Shown: positions 1 to 7,599, counted from the stretch's first letter. The stretch: DNA of 21,135 nucleotides from CAYOVG01 sp964407285 (GCA_964407285.1 CAYOVG010000083.1:1-21135); one strand, 5' to 3'. Notes: a model not told the origin generated them from the sequence alone. Translations and numbers: made by a program.

Positions 1-2
1 AC

Positions 3-293
3 ATGCCCTATGTCACCAGTGTCGAGCGGATAGGAATAAAGAAGGGCATTCAGCAAGGTGTTCAACAGGGCATGCGCCTGGGCGCCCTGCAAAACGCCAG
101 GGAAATGGTCATGGAGGCCCTGAGAATACGATTCGGGGCGGTTCCCGACGATGTGGAGAAAATGATCCTGGACGTGCAGACCGTGGAGACGCTGAAAACG
201 CTTCTGCAGCATGCTCTCAAAACCGAGAGCCCGGAGGTGTTCCGTAAGGCTCTCGTTCAGACAAAGGCGGGAGAAGAGCGAACCGGCGGCTGA
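3..293 (+). CDS. Rpn-family recombination-promoting nuclease/putative transposase, C-terminal part (5' end outside window)
   Basis: The visible 96 residues begin with a segment (MPYVTSVERIGIKKG) followed by Gly/Gln-rich repeats (IKKGIQQGVQQGMRLG). In Rpn/PD-(D/E)XK transposase-like proteins this type of segment follows the nuclease domain. A helical tail follows (residues 35-80). The frame is still open at the left edge of the window, so the Met at base 3 is almost certainly internal and the catalytic N-terminal domain lies upstream. Family knowledge: Rpn proteins are DNA endonucleases linked to RecA-independent recombination and phage defence, and they usually occur as many copies per genome. 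The C-terminus looks complete. No partner gene is visible. Confidence is moderate because the diagnostic nuclease motifs are not in view. Confidence 0.6.
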   Translation: MPYVTSVERIGIKKGIQQGVQQGMRLGALQNAREMVMEALRIRFGAVPDDVEKMILDVQTVETLKTLLQHALKTESPEVFRKALVQTKAGEERTGG

Positions 294-858
294 GAAGACG
301 CTGCACGGATGTTGCTGTTTACCACGTCCTGCCCGTGCAGCCACTTCTTCCAGATAGATGATCCGGCCGTTGCGCACTTACCTTAGCACAAGGGGCTTGC
401 CGACGACTTCACCATCCGCGTTGGAGGTATGGGGACCGGTCCCTTTCGGGTGGCAAGGCTTAACGTTCCAAGAAACAGCGGGCAATTCATCCGAGCTGCT
501 TCTTGAGAGGAATCGAATGGCATGAACGAGACTGCTCGCCCCTTTCGACAGGCTTCGATACCTCAAGGCGAACGGCATCCCTCAGGTGTACTAACAAAAA
601 ATGAAAATATATTTGATTTAGTGAAGTGCTTATATCATGAATCGCTCTGCAATTACAGCTAAAAACATCAACATATCTAACGGTTAATACACATTTGGGC
701 ATTCAATGCATGTCTGTCGCTTTTTCGCCTCTTTTGATGTTTCTCTCTGTTCAAGATCTGGAATGGGCTTAAACTCGCGGGTGCTCATGAACCCACGAGC
801 AGTCGCCCTATCAAAAACCGCGGCAATAAGGAGTCGGTACGGTTTTATATCCTGAAAA
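294..858. other. Gene-poor stretch, 565 bp
   Basis: No convincing gene was found on either strand. The part from about 590 to 720 is notably AT-rich compared with the flanking genes. The short ORFs here have no SD site and no recognisable protein. The only structure seen is the hairpin at 774-799, listed separately. Confidence 0.5.
774..799 (-). terminator. Possible weak terminator hairpin downstream of the methyltransferase gene
   Basis: Nine-base arms CTCGCGGGT (774-782) and ACCCACGAG (791-799) pair with one mismatch around an 8-base loop. On the minus strand the hairpin is followed by only TTT, so it is at best a weak intrinsic terminator for the minus-strand methyltransferase gene, whose stop is 60 bases upstream. 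Confidence 0.3.
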
Positions 859-1662
859 CTACTTTAGCGCCGTGCCCTTGAAGAACGTATAGCAGAAGGC
901 TCCATCCCGGTGAGTCGTCCGGTACAGGTCCGAAACGCCGCGGTTCCAGGTATCTTCGTCCACCAGGCCGAGCGCGAGCGCTTCTTCCTTCACTCCTTCC
1001 ACCATTGCGATGAAGGTTTTTTTGGTAAATCCCTCCACCCATTCGGGCCGGCTCGAGTCGACATAGACCATGCGCGGGGAAACGGCGACTTCCGTAAAGC
1101 CGGCTCCGGTGAGCAGAGGATAAAGCTCGCGCCCGATGAGCGCATTCCCGTGCTTTCGCGCCTGAATTTCGATCAGGCACTGAACGGCGAGATCGGCCTC
1201 CCGGCTCCGAGGGTGACAATAGTAGGAACCGTGGTCTCCTTCGATGACCGTGATGGAACCGCCCTTCTTGAGAACATGTTTCAGTTTCGCCAGAGCCCCT
1301 GGAGCGTCCCGCAGATGCTCCAGGAGGAAGCACACGAACACGTGATCGAAACTCTCCGCGCCAAAGGGCGGATCGAAGATATCCGCGACTTCCAGGCTCA
1401 CGTTGGAATGCCCCGCCCGCCTTACCTTCTCCCGCGCTCTTTGGACGGACTCCGGGGAAATATCGACGGAAGTGATGCGCGCGCCGGGGCTCTTGCCCGC
1501 AAGAATCACCGTCTGCGCCCCGACGCCGCATCCGGCTTCGAGGACCCTGCTCCCCGGCTGGAACGCTATTTCGTGGTACAGGAGGTCCGCCAGTGTGTTC
1601 GCCTGATCCGTCAGCCTGTACGCTTCCACTTCCGAATATCCGTGAACATACGATTTTTCCAT
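859..1662 (-). CDS. Class I SAM-dependent methyltransferase
   Basis: The protein has 267 residues if translation starts at the ATG at 1662, which has a strong SD (GGAGGAG, about 6 nt upstream). The ORF runs open further upstream, but that extension is Arg/Pro-rich and has no SD. Motif I of the Rossmann-fold methyltransferases is clear (VLEAGCGVGAQT, residues 40-51). It is followed by the acidic ribose-binding strand end (SVDIS, 65-69), a motif II-like VADIFDPPF (92-100) and the post-motif FLLEHLRDAPGAL (112-124), which is typical of UbiE/Methyltransf_11/25-type enzymes. The substrate cannot be read from the sequence. The C-terminal 120 residues, with YYCHPRSREADLA and a TTHRDGAFCYTFFKG end, probably form the substrate cap. 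An AraC-type regulator lies 182 bp upstream on the same strand and could control it or share its transcript. The enzyme is likely cytoplasmic. Confidence 0.85.
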   Translation of the reverse strand: MEKSYVHGYSEVEAYRLTDQANTLADLLYHEIAFQPGSRVLEAGCGVGAQTVILAGKSPGARITSVDISPESVQRAREKVRRAGHSNVSLEVADIFDPPFGAESFDHVFVCFLLEHLRDAPGALAKLKHVLKKGGSITVIEGDHGSYYCHPRSREADLAVQCLIEIQARKHGNALIGRELYPLLTGAGFTEVAVSPRMVYVDSSRPEWVEGFTKKTFIAMVEGVKEEALALGLVDEDTWNRGVSDLYRTTHRDGAFCYTFFKGTALK

Positions 1663-1844
1663 TCCAATCTCCTCCAGGGTCCGCCCGCATGGCGCGACAA
1701 TTCGTTTTTCTTGAACGATACGTTCGATTTTTCCCCCACACCGGCATGGATGCGGCGGTTCTTCTCCGGCGGGCATCGGCGCAAATCCGCCGGGCCGGCC
1801 GGCCCGTGGGGGCGTCGATTCCCTCAACGTCCCGAATTATATTC

Positions 1845-2696
1845 TCAGCGGTTTCGTCCGTATTGTACGAAATTGCGGTACCGTCCCGGCGTGATTCCCA
1901 GGATGCGTTTGAAATGGCGGGTGAGGTGGCTCTGGTCCGCAAAGCCCGTCTCATAGGCCGTCTCGGCGAGCGGCAGGCCGCTCGCCAGAAGCTCCCTGGC
2001 TTTCCTCACCCGCACCTGGTTGAGGTAGGCGTGGGGGGGAATTCCCATCGTTGCGGCAAAGACGCGAATGAAGTGAAACGGACTCAGCCCGGCAAGGGAA
2101 GCAAGTTGCCGGATGGAGATCTCTTCGTTGTAGCGCGAATCCATGAATTGGCGGGTTTTCAGTACGGCATGGCGTTCGTTGCCGATCCGGTGGAGAGCGG
2201 GGGGAGCGTCCGAGTGCCTTCTGATAAGCAGCGAGACCATCCGGAGGAAGCGGGATTCCTGCTCGATGGTCGAAACGCTTTCATCTTCCAGGCTGATGTG
2301 GAGGTCCCTGATCACCCTGGCCAGTGAGTCGTCCTGAATAACGCCCGTCTGAAAGAAAGGCATTTGCACCTTTCGCCCGGCCACCTGGGAGCCCACCTCC
2401 CGGAGCACCTCCGCATCCATGTAGAACATGCGGTACGTCCAACCTTCCCGGACGGCGGCGCGCCCGGTGTGGGCTTCATCGGGATTGGCGAGATTGATGG
2501 CTCCCCTGGCGGCGGTAACGTTCTCTCCCCTGTAGAAGAAGCCGAGAGCGCCCGCTTCGATGACTCCCACCGCAAAGCCTTCGTGGGTGTGGCGGGCGAA
2601 TGTCTGGGTCACGTACGTCGCGCGCAGCAACTCCAAACGGGGCAGCGTCGGAGGCCGCCAGATCTTTACGAACTCTCCCGCGGGTCGAACGCTCAT
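1845..2696 (-). CDS. AraC/XylS-family transcriptional regulator
   Basis: The C-terminal 100 residues form a typical AraC DNA-binding domain with two helix-turn-helix units. The first is EISIRQLASLAGLSPFHFIRVF and the second is LPLAETAYETGFADQSHLTRHF, followed by the family signature KRILGITPGRYR. The N-terminal part (LRATYVTQTFARHTHEGFAVGVIEAGALGFFYRGE) is an AraC-type cupin ligand-binding domain with the conserved HxHxxF-like HTHEGFAVG. The chosen ATG at 2696 (MSVRPAGEF) gives 283 residues, normal for the family, and has TGAGG about 6 nt upstream. The frame is open 39 codons further, but that extension looks non-coding. The ligand is unknown. The downstream methyltransferase on the same strand is a plausible target or co-transcribed gene. 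Confidence 0.9.
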   Translation of the reverse strand: MSVRPAGEFVKIWRPPTLPRLELLRATYVTQTFARHTHEGFAVGVIEAGALGFFYRGENVTAARGAINLANPDEAHTGRAAVREGWTYRMFYMDAEVLREVGSQVAGRKVQMPFFQTGVIQDDSLARVIRDLHISLEDESVSTIEQESRFLRMVSLLIRRHSDAPPALHRIGNERHAVLKTRQFMDSRYNEEISIRQLASLAGLSPFHFIRVFAATMGIPPHAYLNQVRVRKARELLASGLPLAETAYETGFADQSHLTRHFKRILGITPGRYRNFVQYGRNR

Positions 2697-2975
2697 GCGC
2701 GCCTCATGCGTGATATGGGTGACGATTCCCTTGCCGTCCGTTACCTGCGATTTCTCGCTCCTTTCCCGTGGAATGCGCGCCTGCCGAATCCTCCCGGACG
2801 CGCATCGACGCACGCTATGCCGACAGTACCGTCAAACGGCCAAGGAAGGCAAGAGCAACTTTTTCAGGAGAGGAACCGGGTCCGCAAGTGGCGGAAATCA
2901 TTACGGCTCCCGGTGCGCTGTACGCGGTTCGATGCGTCGGGCGGCCGGGCGCAAAGGGTGGAGGGGCGGACGCCG

Positions 2976-3425
2976 TCAGCACGCACTCCGGCAGGAGATC
3001 ATGTAACGGTAACCGTACTCCATGACGGTCTCGCCTTTCTGGTTTACGACCTCACAGCGGATAGCCGCAAATCCGCGGTCCGGCTTGCTCCGGGATCTTC
3101 TGAGGTCCGTCCACCATGCGTGTACGGTCAGAACATCGTCCGGCCGAACGGGATTGTGCATCTTCACCTCATCCATGCCGACGCCGCTCAGTATGGCCAC
3201 ATCGCCCTGGGCTTCCACCACCACCCGCGTGCAGACCGAGAGCGTGTGGAGCGAGGAGGCGATGAGCCCGCCGAAAACCGACCGAGCCGCCGCACGTTCA
3301 TCCGTATGGAAAGGTTGTGGATCGAACTCCCGTGCAAACGCTACGATGCTTTCCGCCGTCACAACGACAGGTCTGCAACGGAGACGCTCGCCTTCCACCA
3401 GATCCTCGTAATGCCTTTTGCCCAT
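2976..3425 (-). CDS. MaoC-like hot-dog-fold (R)-specific enoyl-CoA hydratase/dehydratase
   Basis: The protein has 149 residues. It starts at an ATG with SD GGGAG about 6 nt upstream. The catalytic hydratase-2 type motif AFAREFDPQPFHTDERAA (residues 29-46) contains the Asp and His of the MaoC active site. It is followed by the conserved FGGLIASSLHTLSV and, later, VRPDDVLTV, all typical of single-domain MaoC proteins. Family role: reversible hydration of trans-2-enoyl-CoA thioesters in fatty-acid, PHA-precursor or dicarboxyl-CoA metabolism. The natural substrate here cannot be told from the sequence. The gene is divergent from the transhydrogenase operon across a 300-bp gap and lies on the same strand as the AraC and methyltransferase genes. 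No adjacent acyl-CoA gene was seen. Confidence 0.88.
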   Translation of the reverse strand: MGKRHYEDLVEGERLRCRPVVVTAESIVAFAREFDPQPFHTDERAAARSVFGGLIASSLHTLSVCTRVVVEAQGDVAILSGVGMDEVKMHNPVRPDDVLTVHAWWTDLRRSRSKPDRGFAAIRCEVVNQKGETVMEYGYRYMISCRSAC

Positions 3426-3725
3426 AACGATCTCCCGATAAGAGTTTCCTTACTGGTGTATAACAAAGGGCGAAAAAAGGGAAATAATTCCGATCGAGCG
3501 CCTGCGCATGGTTGGAGCGGCGCGGACTTCAATCATTCCTTCCGCGTATGCGGCGACGCACTCTGGCTAAATCGTAGCAGCCTCATTATCTTACGCTTAT
3601 CAGTCCTGCATTCGCCCGAATCGCGAACGCTCCCCCGGCGATTTCGGCGAATACGCTCGAGAGTCGTACCGGCTTTCGGTGATCCGATCCAGGTTCCGCA
3701 TCATCTCCGAGGAGGAATATCCATC
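3426..3725. promoter_or_regulatory. Divergent intergenic region between the MaoC-like gene and the pnt operon
   Basis: This 300-bp gap must carry promoters for both directions. It has AT-rich patches at 3460-3490 and 3570-3605, but I could not pick out a convincing -35/-10 pair on either strand. A strong SD (GAGGAGGAAT) sits at the right edge, before the pntAA start at 3726. Confidence 0.4.
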
Positions 3726-4862
3726 ATGATCGTCGGCGTCCTGAGGGAAGTTCATCCCGGTGAAAGCCGGGTGGCGCTCTTACCGGAACAGGTGGCCGGG
3801 CTCGCCTCGGCGGGGGCCGGGGTCCTGGTCGAATCGGACCTCGGCCGTTCGCTGAATGTTGCCGGCGAAGCTTATGAAAAGGCAGGCGCAACGGTCGTCT
3901 CCGACCGCGAACGGTTGCTCTCGGATGCCGAACTGCTTGTGAGCGTTCGTCTGCCGTCCCGCGAGGACGTCACCGCCATGAAGCGGGATGCCGTCTGCAT
4001 CAGCCTGATGGACCCGTTCCGCGAGAAGGAGATGGTCGAAGCGTTTCGCGACCGCGGGGTTTCCGCCGTCAGTCTCGAGATGATTCCCCGGATCACCCGC
4101 GCCCAGAAGATGGACGTGCTCAGCTCCCAGGCCAACCTGGCGGGATACGTGAGCGTAATCCTGGCCGCGGAGCGGCTTGCCAAGATCTTTCCGATGATGA
4201 TGACGGCGGCGGGCACGATTTCACCGGCCCGCGTGTTCGTGGTCGGGGCGGGCGTGGCCGGTCTCCAGGCGATAGCGACGGCCAGGAGGCTGGGGGCCCG
4301 CGTTGAAGCGTTCGACACCCGGCCGGAGGTGGAGGAGCAGGTCAAATCCCTGGGCGCCAGGTTCGTCAAGATCGACCTCGGGGAAACCGGACGGACGCGG
4401 GATGGTTACGCAAGGGCGCTGACCGAGGAGCAGCTTGCCGTCCAGCGGGCGGCCACGGCGAAAGTCTGCGCCGCTTCCGACGTGGTGATTACGACCGCAC
4501 AGGTTTTCGGCCGCAAGGCTCCGGTAATCATCACGGAAGAGATGGTCCGGGGCATGGCGAAGGGATCGGTGATCGTCGACGGCGCGGCGGAGTCGGGAGG
4601 AAATGTGGCCGGGTCCCGGCCCGGCGAGGAAGTCGATGTCGATGGAGTCCTTGTCGTCGGTCTCACAAACCTGCCGGGGCGCGTCGCCGTTCATGCCTCC
4701 CGGATGTTCTCCGCAAATGCGTTCAACCTGATCATGGAGTACTGGGACCCTGAAAAGCGGCGGTTCCTGATGAACTTCGACGACGAAATCATCAGGGGAT
4801 GCGTGATCACTCACCAGGGGAAGATCGTAAACGAAACGATTTCCAGGCATTACTCGGGCTAG
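3726..4862 (+). CDS. pntAA: Proton-translocating NAD(P) transhydrogenase, alpha-1 subunit (NAD-binding domain I)
   Basis: The protein has 378 residues. It starts at ATG 3726 behind the SD GAGGAGGAAT; the in-frame open stretch upstream is not protein-like. This is the soluble NAD(H)-binding domain I of PntA. The N-terminus MIVGVLREVHPGESRVALLP is the alanine dehydrogenase/PNT N-domain signature. RAQKMDVLSSQANLAGY (124-141) is the conserved RAQ/SSQ segment. VGAGVAGLQAIATARRLGA (173-191) is the NAD-binding Rossmann turn, ending with the acidic strand EAFDTRPEV. A membrane part is absent, so the alpha subunit is split as in Rhodospirillum-type enzymes. The complex exchanges hydride between NADH and NADP+ driven by the proton gradient and supplies NADPH. 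The next gene starts 18 bp after the stop. Confidence 0.96.
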   Translation: MIVGVLREVHPGESRVALLPEQVAGLASAGAGVLVESDLGRSLNVAGEAYEKAGATVVSDRERLLSDAELLVSVRLPSREDVTAMKRDAVCISLMDPFREKEMVEAFRDRGVSAVSLEMIPRITRAQKMDVLSSQANLAGYVSVILAAERLAKIFPMMMTAAGTISPARVFVVGAGVAGLQAIATARRLGARVEAFDTRPEVEEQVKSLGARFVKIDLGETGRTRDGYARALTEEQLAVQRAATAKVCAASDVVITTAQVFGRKAPVIITEEMVRGMAKGSVIVDGAAESGGNVAGSRPGEEVDVDGVLVVGLTNLPGRVAVHASRMFSANAFNLIMEYWDPEKRRFLMNFDDEIIRGCVITHQGKIVNETISRHYSG

Positions 4863-4880
4863 TCGGAGAGGAGAGGCGAC

Positions 4881-5189
4881 ATGCAATGCAATAATTTCCT
4901 CATTCTCGTCTACATTTTCGTTTTAGCCGCTTTCGCCGGCTACCAGGTGATTTCGAAAGTGCCGCAACTCCTCCATACGCCGCTCATGGCGTTCACCAAC
5001 GCTATTTCGGGCATCTCCCTCGTGGCTTCGCTCATCATCGCCGGAGAGGACAGGAACATGGCCACATCCATCCTCGGAGCGCTGGCCGTCGCCGCGGCGT
5101 CGATCAATGTCGTGGGAGGTTTTCTCATAACGGACAGAATGCTGAGGATGTTCAAGAAAAGGGGGAAAGCCGGGCATGAACGCTCATGA
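4881..5189 (+). CDS. pntAB: NAD(P) transhydrogenase, alpha-2 membrane subunit
   Basis: The protein has 102 residues and is strongly hydrophobic, with about three transmembrane helices (roughly residues 5-23, 35-55 and 62-84). KVPQLLHTPLMAFTNAISGI (26-45) is the highly conserved PntA membrane-domain signature. It corresponds to the C-terminal membrane part of a full-length PntA, encoded here as a separate gene. The start at 4881 has SD AGAGGAGAGG. The 3' end overlaps the pntB start by 14 bp, which suggests translational coupling and 1:1 assembly in the inner membrane with the pntAA and pntB products. Confidence 0.96.
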   Translation: MQCNNFLILVYIFVLAAFAGYQVISKVPQLLHTPLMAFTNAISGISLVASLIIAGEDRNMATSILGALAVAAASINVVGGFLITDRMLRMFKKRGKAGHERS

Positions 5190-6591
5190 CTACTTTGCAG
5201 GCGCCGATTTCAGGCAGATCGGTTACCTGACGACGCTCCTGGCGGCATCGATCCTCTTTCTCCTCGGACTGCGCGGTCTTTCGCATTCGGAAACCGCGCG
5301 CAGGGGGATGCGCCAGGCCGCGTTCGGGATGTTCCTCGCCGTGGTCGGCACGCTCCTGAACAAGAGGATCGTCACTTACGAATGGATCCTGGGTGGACTG
5401 GTCGTCGGGACGGTCATCGGAATCCCGATGGGGCTCTGGATTCCGATGACGAAGATGCCCGAGCGCATCGCCCTTTCGCATGCGTTCGGCGGACTGGCGG
5501 TTGCGTTGGTCGGAGTCGCCGAGTACATGAACTACAGGTCCCATTTCAGTCCTTTCGACATGGGGGCGGTCGGTTTCGAGGTTTTGCTCGGGGCGATCAC
5601 GTTCACCGGAAGCCTGATGGCCTTCGGGAAACTGATGGGCGCCTTGCCCGGACGGCCTCAGACCTTTCCCGGACAAAACGCGATGAACCTGGCTATTCTT
5701 GCCGCGTCGCTGGGGATAGTAGCGTTTCTGACGCTCGATCCGGACCACGCGGCGCTGTTCGGTTTACTCCTGTCGATGGGATTTCTCCTGGGAATCCTCC
5801 TGGTCGCCCGCATCGGAGGGGCCGATATGCCCGTCGTCATATGCATCCTGAATTCCTACGCCGGCCTGGCGGCCGCGGCCACCGGTTTTGCCTTGAACAA
5901 CCCCGTGCTGATCGTGTGCGGAGCGCTGGACGGCGGGTCCGGGTTCATTCTGGCGGTCAGCATGAGCAAAGCCATGAACCGGTCCTTCAAGAATGTCGTC
6001 TTCGGGGCTTTTGGCGCAAGGATCGAAAGCAAATTGGCGGAGAAGGACGCCGGCGGCTCGGTGCGCGCCGGCACGCCGGAGGATGCCGCGGAACTGCTCA
6101 AGATCGCCAACTCCGTCATCGTGATTCCGGGGTACGGGATGGCGGTGGCCCAGGCCCAGCATGCGGTGCGCGATTTGGCGGACCTGCTCGAAGCCGCCGG
6201 GGTCTCGGTAAAATACGCGATCCATCCCGTTGCGGGGCGAATGCCAGGACACATGAACGTTCTTCTCGCCGAGGCGAATGTGCCCTACGATCAACTCTAC
6301 GAACTGGACCAGATAAACGACGATTTTCAGAGGACGGACGTTTCCATCGTGGTCGGAGCGAACGACGTGGTCAACCCGGCCGCCAGGAGCACTCCCGGCA
6401 GTCCGATCCACGGGATGCCGATCCTCAACGCGGACCGGTCGAAGGCGGTAATCGTTCTCAAACGCGGCATGAGCCCGGGTTTTGCCGGAGTTGAAAACGA
6501 ACTCTTCGTGCGGGACAACACCTTGATGGTCTTTGGCGATGCGAAGAAAACACTCCTGGAAATCGCCGTGGCGTTCAAAGGCGAAGGTTAG
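5176..6591 (+). CDS. pntB: NAD(P) transhydrogenase, beta subunit
   Basis: The protein has 471 residues, the usual PntB length. The first 265 residues are the membrane domain, with about eight to nine helices and the conserved SHAFGGLAVALVGVAEY (101-117) and NSYAGLAAAATGF (226-238). The last 170 residues are the soluble NADP(H)-binding domain III. It shows the fingerprint VIVIPGYGMAVAQAQHAVRDL (314-334), then HPVAGRMPGHMNVLLAEANVPYD (350-372), DVSIVVGANDVVNPAA and the KRGMSPGFAGVENELF loop. All hallmark segments are present, so the enzyme should be functional. It is the last gene of the operon, and the hairpin at 6633-6660 follows it. It overlaps pntAB by 14 bp. Confidence 0.97.
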   Translation: MNAHDYFAGADFRQIGYLTTLLAASILFLLGLRGLSHSETARRGMRQAAFGMFLAVVGTLLNKRIVTYEWILGGLVVGTVIGIPMGLWIPMTKMPERIALSHAFGGLAVALVGVAEYMNYRSHFSPFDMGAVGFEVLLGAITFTGSLMAFGKLMGALPGRPQTFPGQNAMNLAILAASLGIVAFLTLDPDHAALFGLLLSMGFLLGILLVARIGGADMPVVICILNSYAGLAAAATGFALNNPVLIVCGALDGGSGFILAVSMSKAMNRSFKNVVFGAFGARIESKLAEKDAGGSVRAGTPEDAAELLKIANSVIVIPGYGMAVAQAQHAVRDLADLLEAAGVSVKYAIHPVAGRMPGHMNVLLAEANVPYDQLYELDQINDDFQRTDVSIVVGANDVVNPAARSTPGSPIHGMPILNADRSKAVIVLKRGMSPGFAGVENELFVRDNTLMVFGDAKKTLLEIAVAFKGEG

Positions 6592-6626
6592 AAGGAGCGA
6601 GCGACCACCACGCTATACATGGCCGG

Positions 6627-6660
6627 AAAAAAATCGAGCGAACCGGATGGTTCGCTCGAT
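6627..6660 (-). terminator. Intrinsic terminator of the small orphan gene (minus strand)
   Basis: Perfect 12-bp arms ATCGAGCGAACC (6633-6644) and GGTTCGCTCGAT (6649-6660) enclose a GGAT loop. On the minus strand the hairpin is followed directly by a run of seven Ts, made by the A-tract 6627-6633. This is a textbook Rho-independent terminator for the leftward small gene ending at 6748. On the plus strand the hairpin follows the pntB stop by about 40 bp but has no T-run there, so it may still only slow readthrough from pntB. Confidence 0.85.
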
Positions 6661-6747
6661 CGGACTCTCGATTATTTCATGCTTTTACAGGACATCCACA
6701 TGTTCGCGGAAGGAGTTCAAACCTCCCTTCCGCTCACCGGACTCCGG

Positions 6748-6966
6748 CTAAGCAGTAGTCTCTTGAGGCTCTTCTCTCTTCACGAAGGAGATGTCTATGC
6801 TTTCGACTTCATCCAGATTTAGAGGAAAAGCGGTAGCATCTTCATCTCCGGCGCCACCCAGAAACATCATATCGGCCCATGGATCGCTGTTTGCACATGC
6901 ATGGAGCATGATCCATTCCAGCTTATCCAATTCTTCCTTACTCAGATCTTTGATGGTACGTTCCAT
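6748..6966 (-). CDS. Small acidic hypothetical protein, 72 residues
   Basis: The function was not recognised. The gene is well supported as a unit. The ATG at 6966 has a strong SD (AGGAGG, about 7 nt upstream). There is a near-consensus sigma-70 promoter about 80-105 bp upstream and a perfect intrinsic terminator about 90 bp past the stop. The N-terminal half (MERTIKDLSKEELDKLEWIM) is predicted to be an amphipathic helix. A segment DPWADMMFLGGAGDEDATAF (28-47) follows, including GG-A-G and acidic residues. The tail is acidic and ends in REEPQETTA. No signal peptide, transmembrane helix or Cys pair is visible. It could be a small regulatory or antitoxin-like protein, or a leader/core-type peptide, but no maturation enzyme is nearby. 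It is transcribed against the pnt operon. Confidence 0.7.
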   Translation of the reverse strand: MERTIKDLSKEELDKLEWIMLHACANSDPWADMMFLGGAGDEDATAFPLNLDEVESIDISFVKREEPQETTA

Positions 6967-7002
6967 TGCTTTGCCTCCTGAGATTGGAGAGTCTTATCTC
7001 TA

Positions 7003-7018
7003 ATTGAGGAGTCTCAAT
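7003..7018. promoter_or_regulatory. Hairpin/operator-like inverted repeat in the leader of the small gene
   Basis: ATTGAG-gagt-CTCAAT is a perfect 6-bp inverted repeat with a 4-base loop. It sits between the predicted -10 (7043-7048) and the start codon at 6966. It lies within the predicted 5' leader, so it may be an RNA hairpin or a binding site for a dimeric repressor just downstream of the promoter. A second short pair, AGAG/CTCT, lies next to it at about 6987-7000. Confidence 0.4.
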
Positions 7019-7042
7019 ATTTTGCCAATTCGATATACAAGT

Positions 7043-7070
7043 ATGATAAGAACGAGATTTCCATTGTCAA
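7043..7070 (-). promoter_or_regulatory. Sigma-70-like promoter for the small gene
   Basis: On the minus strand, TTGACA (7070-7065, identical to the -35 consensus) is separated by 16 bp from TATCAT (7048-7043, one mismatch to TATAAT). Transcription would start near 7036, giving a leader of about 70 nt before the SD and ATG at 6966. Confidence 0.65.
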
Positions 7071-7174
7071 TTAAGGCGGATGCGCACTCCGGCGCCTCGT
7101 GCGCGACCCGGTCGCCGGGTTAGGGTATGGCGTCCAATGGGCGGATAGGCGGATATATCGATCGCGGAGATTTT

Positions 7175-7364
7175 CGGATTCACCGGGTGATTGAGGATTC
7201 GTCTCGGGCCGGAACCCGGCCCCATGCGACCCGTTCCCCGCCGTGAGGGCGAGAAGACAGGGCATAGATTAGTGTTGGGGCGGTATTGGTCTTCCGTGCC
7301 GCGGGTCAAGATTGAAGCGCCTGGACCGGCAACTCAACGTGAAGCCATGACCCGCTCTTCGATT
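7175..7364. repeat. 190-bp direct repeat, copy A
   Basis: This stretch matches 13811-14000 base for base with no indel and about 10 substitutions (about 95% identical by manual alignment). Both copies lie in the same orientation and end at the same bases, CGGATTCACC at the left and CTCTTCGATT at the right. Similarity stops abruptly at both ends. Copy A contains a GGGCCGG-AAC-CCGGCCC hairpin near its left third. The short ORFs that cross it are not convincing genes. The two copies bracket the AT-rich signalling operon and the IS200 remnant. Confidence 0.9.
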
Positions 7365-7483
7365 ATCAAAATTTCCTTAGAAAGATCGGCATAATGCTAC
7401 AGTCGGAAGCTAGCGAAGGAGATCGGACTTTTCACGCAATACAACTCTGTAGCCATCCCGAGGGCTCCTATGTTGGAAACCTC

Positions 7484-7599
7484 CCCGGTGGTTTCAGTCA
7501 TGAGATTCGCCGTTAAGCACACCGGATTTCTCCATGGCGTATTCCATGACTTGCGATCATGCGGGACCCCTCCGGTATGCCACGACTGAAGCCACCGGG
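7484..7599. repeat. 116-bp palindromic element with 19-bp imperfect arms
   Basis: The left arm 7484-7502 and right arm 7581-7599 are inverted repeats matching at 17 of 19 positions. Inside are ACCGGA (7521-7526) with TCCGGT (7571-7576), and CATGG (7533-7537) with CCATG (7544-7548), so the whole element can fold into a long nested hairpin. It lies just past the stop of the diguanylate cyclase gene (7650). It could act as a transcript end or RNA stabiliser, or be a MITE-like remnant. Confidence 0.6.

Noticed and set aside
845..1954. Long minus-strand 369-codon frame and a plus-strand 348-codon frame over the methyltransferase gene
   Set aside because: Both are GC-rich shadow frames with Arg/Pro/Gly-rich, non-protein-like sequence; the methyltransferase frame has the SD and the conserved motifs.
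3577..3605. Possible promoter TGGCTA-17-TATCTT before pntAA
   Set aside because: Only three of six bases match the -35 and four of six the -10, which is too weak to call in DNA of this composition.
2364..3725. In-frame upstream extension of pntAA back to 2364
   Set aside because: It runs antisense through the AraC and MaoC-like genes and has no family similarity. The PNT N-terminal signature starts exactly at the SD-supported ATG at 3726.
6706..6733. GCGGAAGG/CCTTCCGC hairpin just past the small gene
   Set aside because: It has no T-run on either strand. The stronger hairpin at 6633-6660 with a T-tract is the likely terminator, so this one is not called as a terminator.
7067..7309. Short minus-strand ORFs across repeat copy A, with a similar one across copy B (13727-13945)
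   Set aside because: They share sequence only because the DNA repeat is shared. They diverge into unrelated ends, lack SD sites and look non-protein-like.
7512..7518. GTTAAGC matching an integron attC core-site pattern (GTTRRRY) inside the palindromic element
   Set aside because: The matching partner core site (RYYYAAC) is not found at the other end and the spacing does not fit an attC, so this is likely chance.
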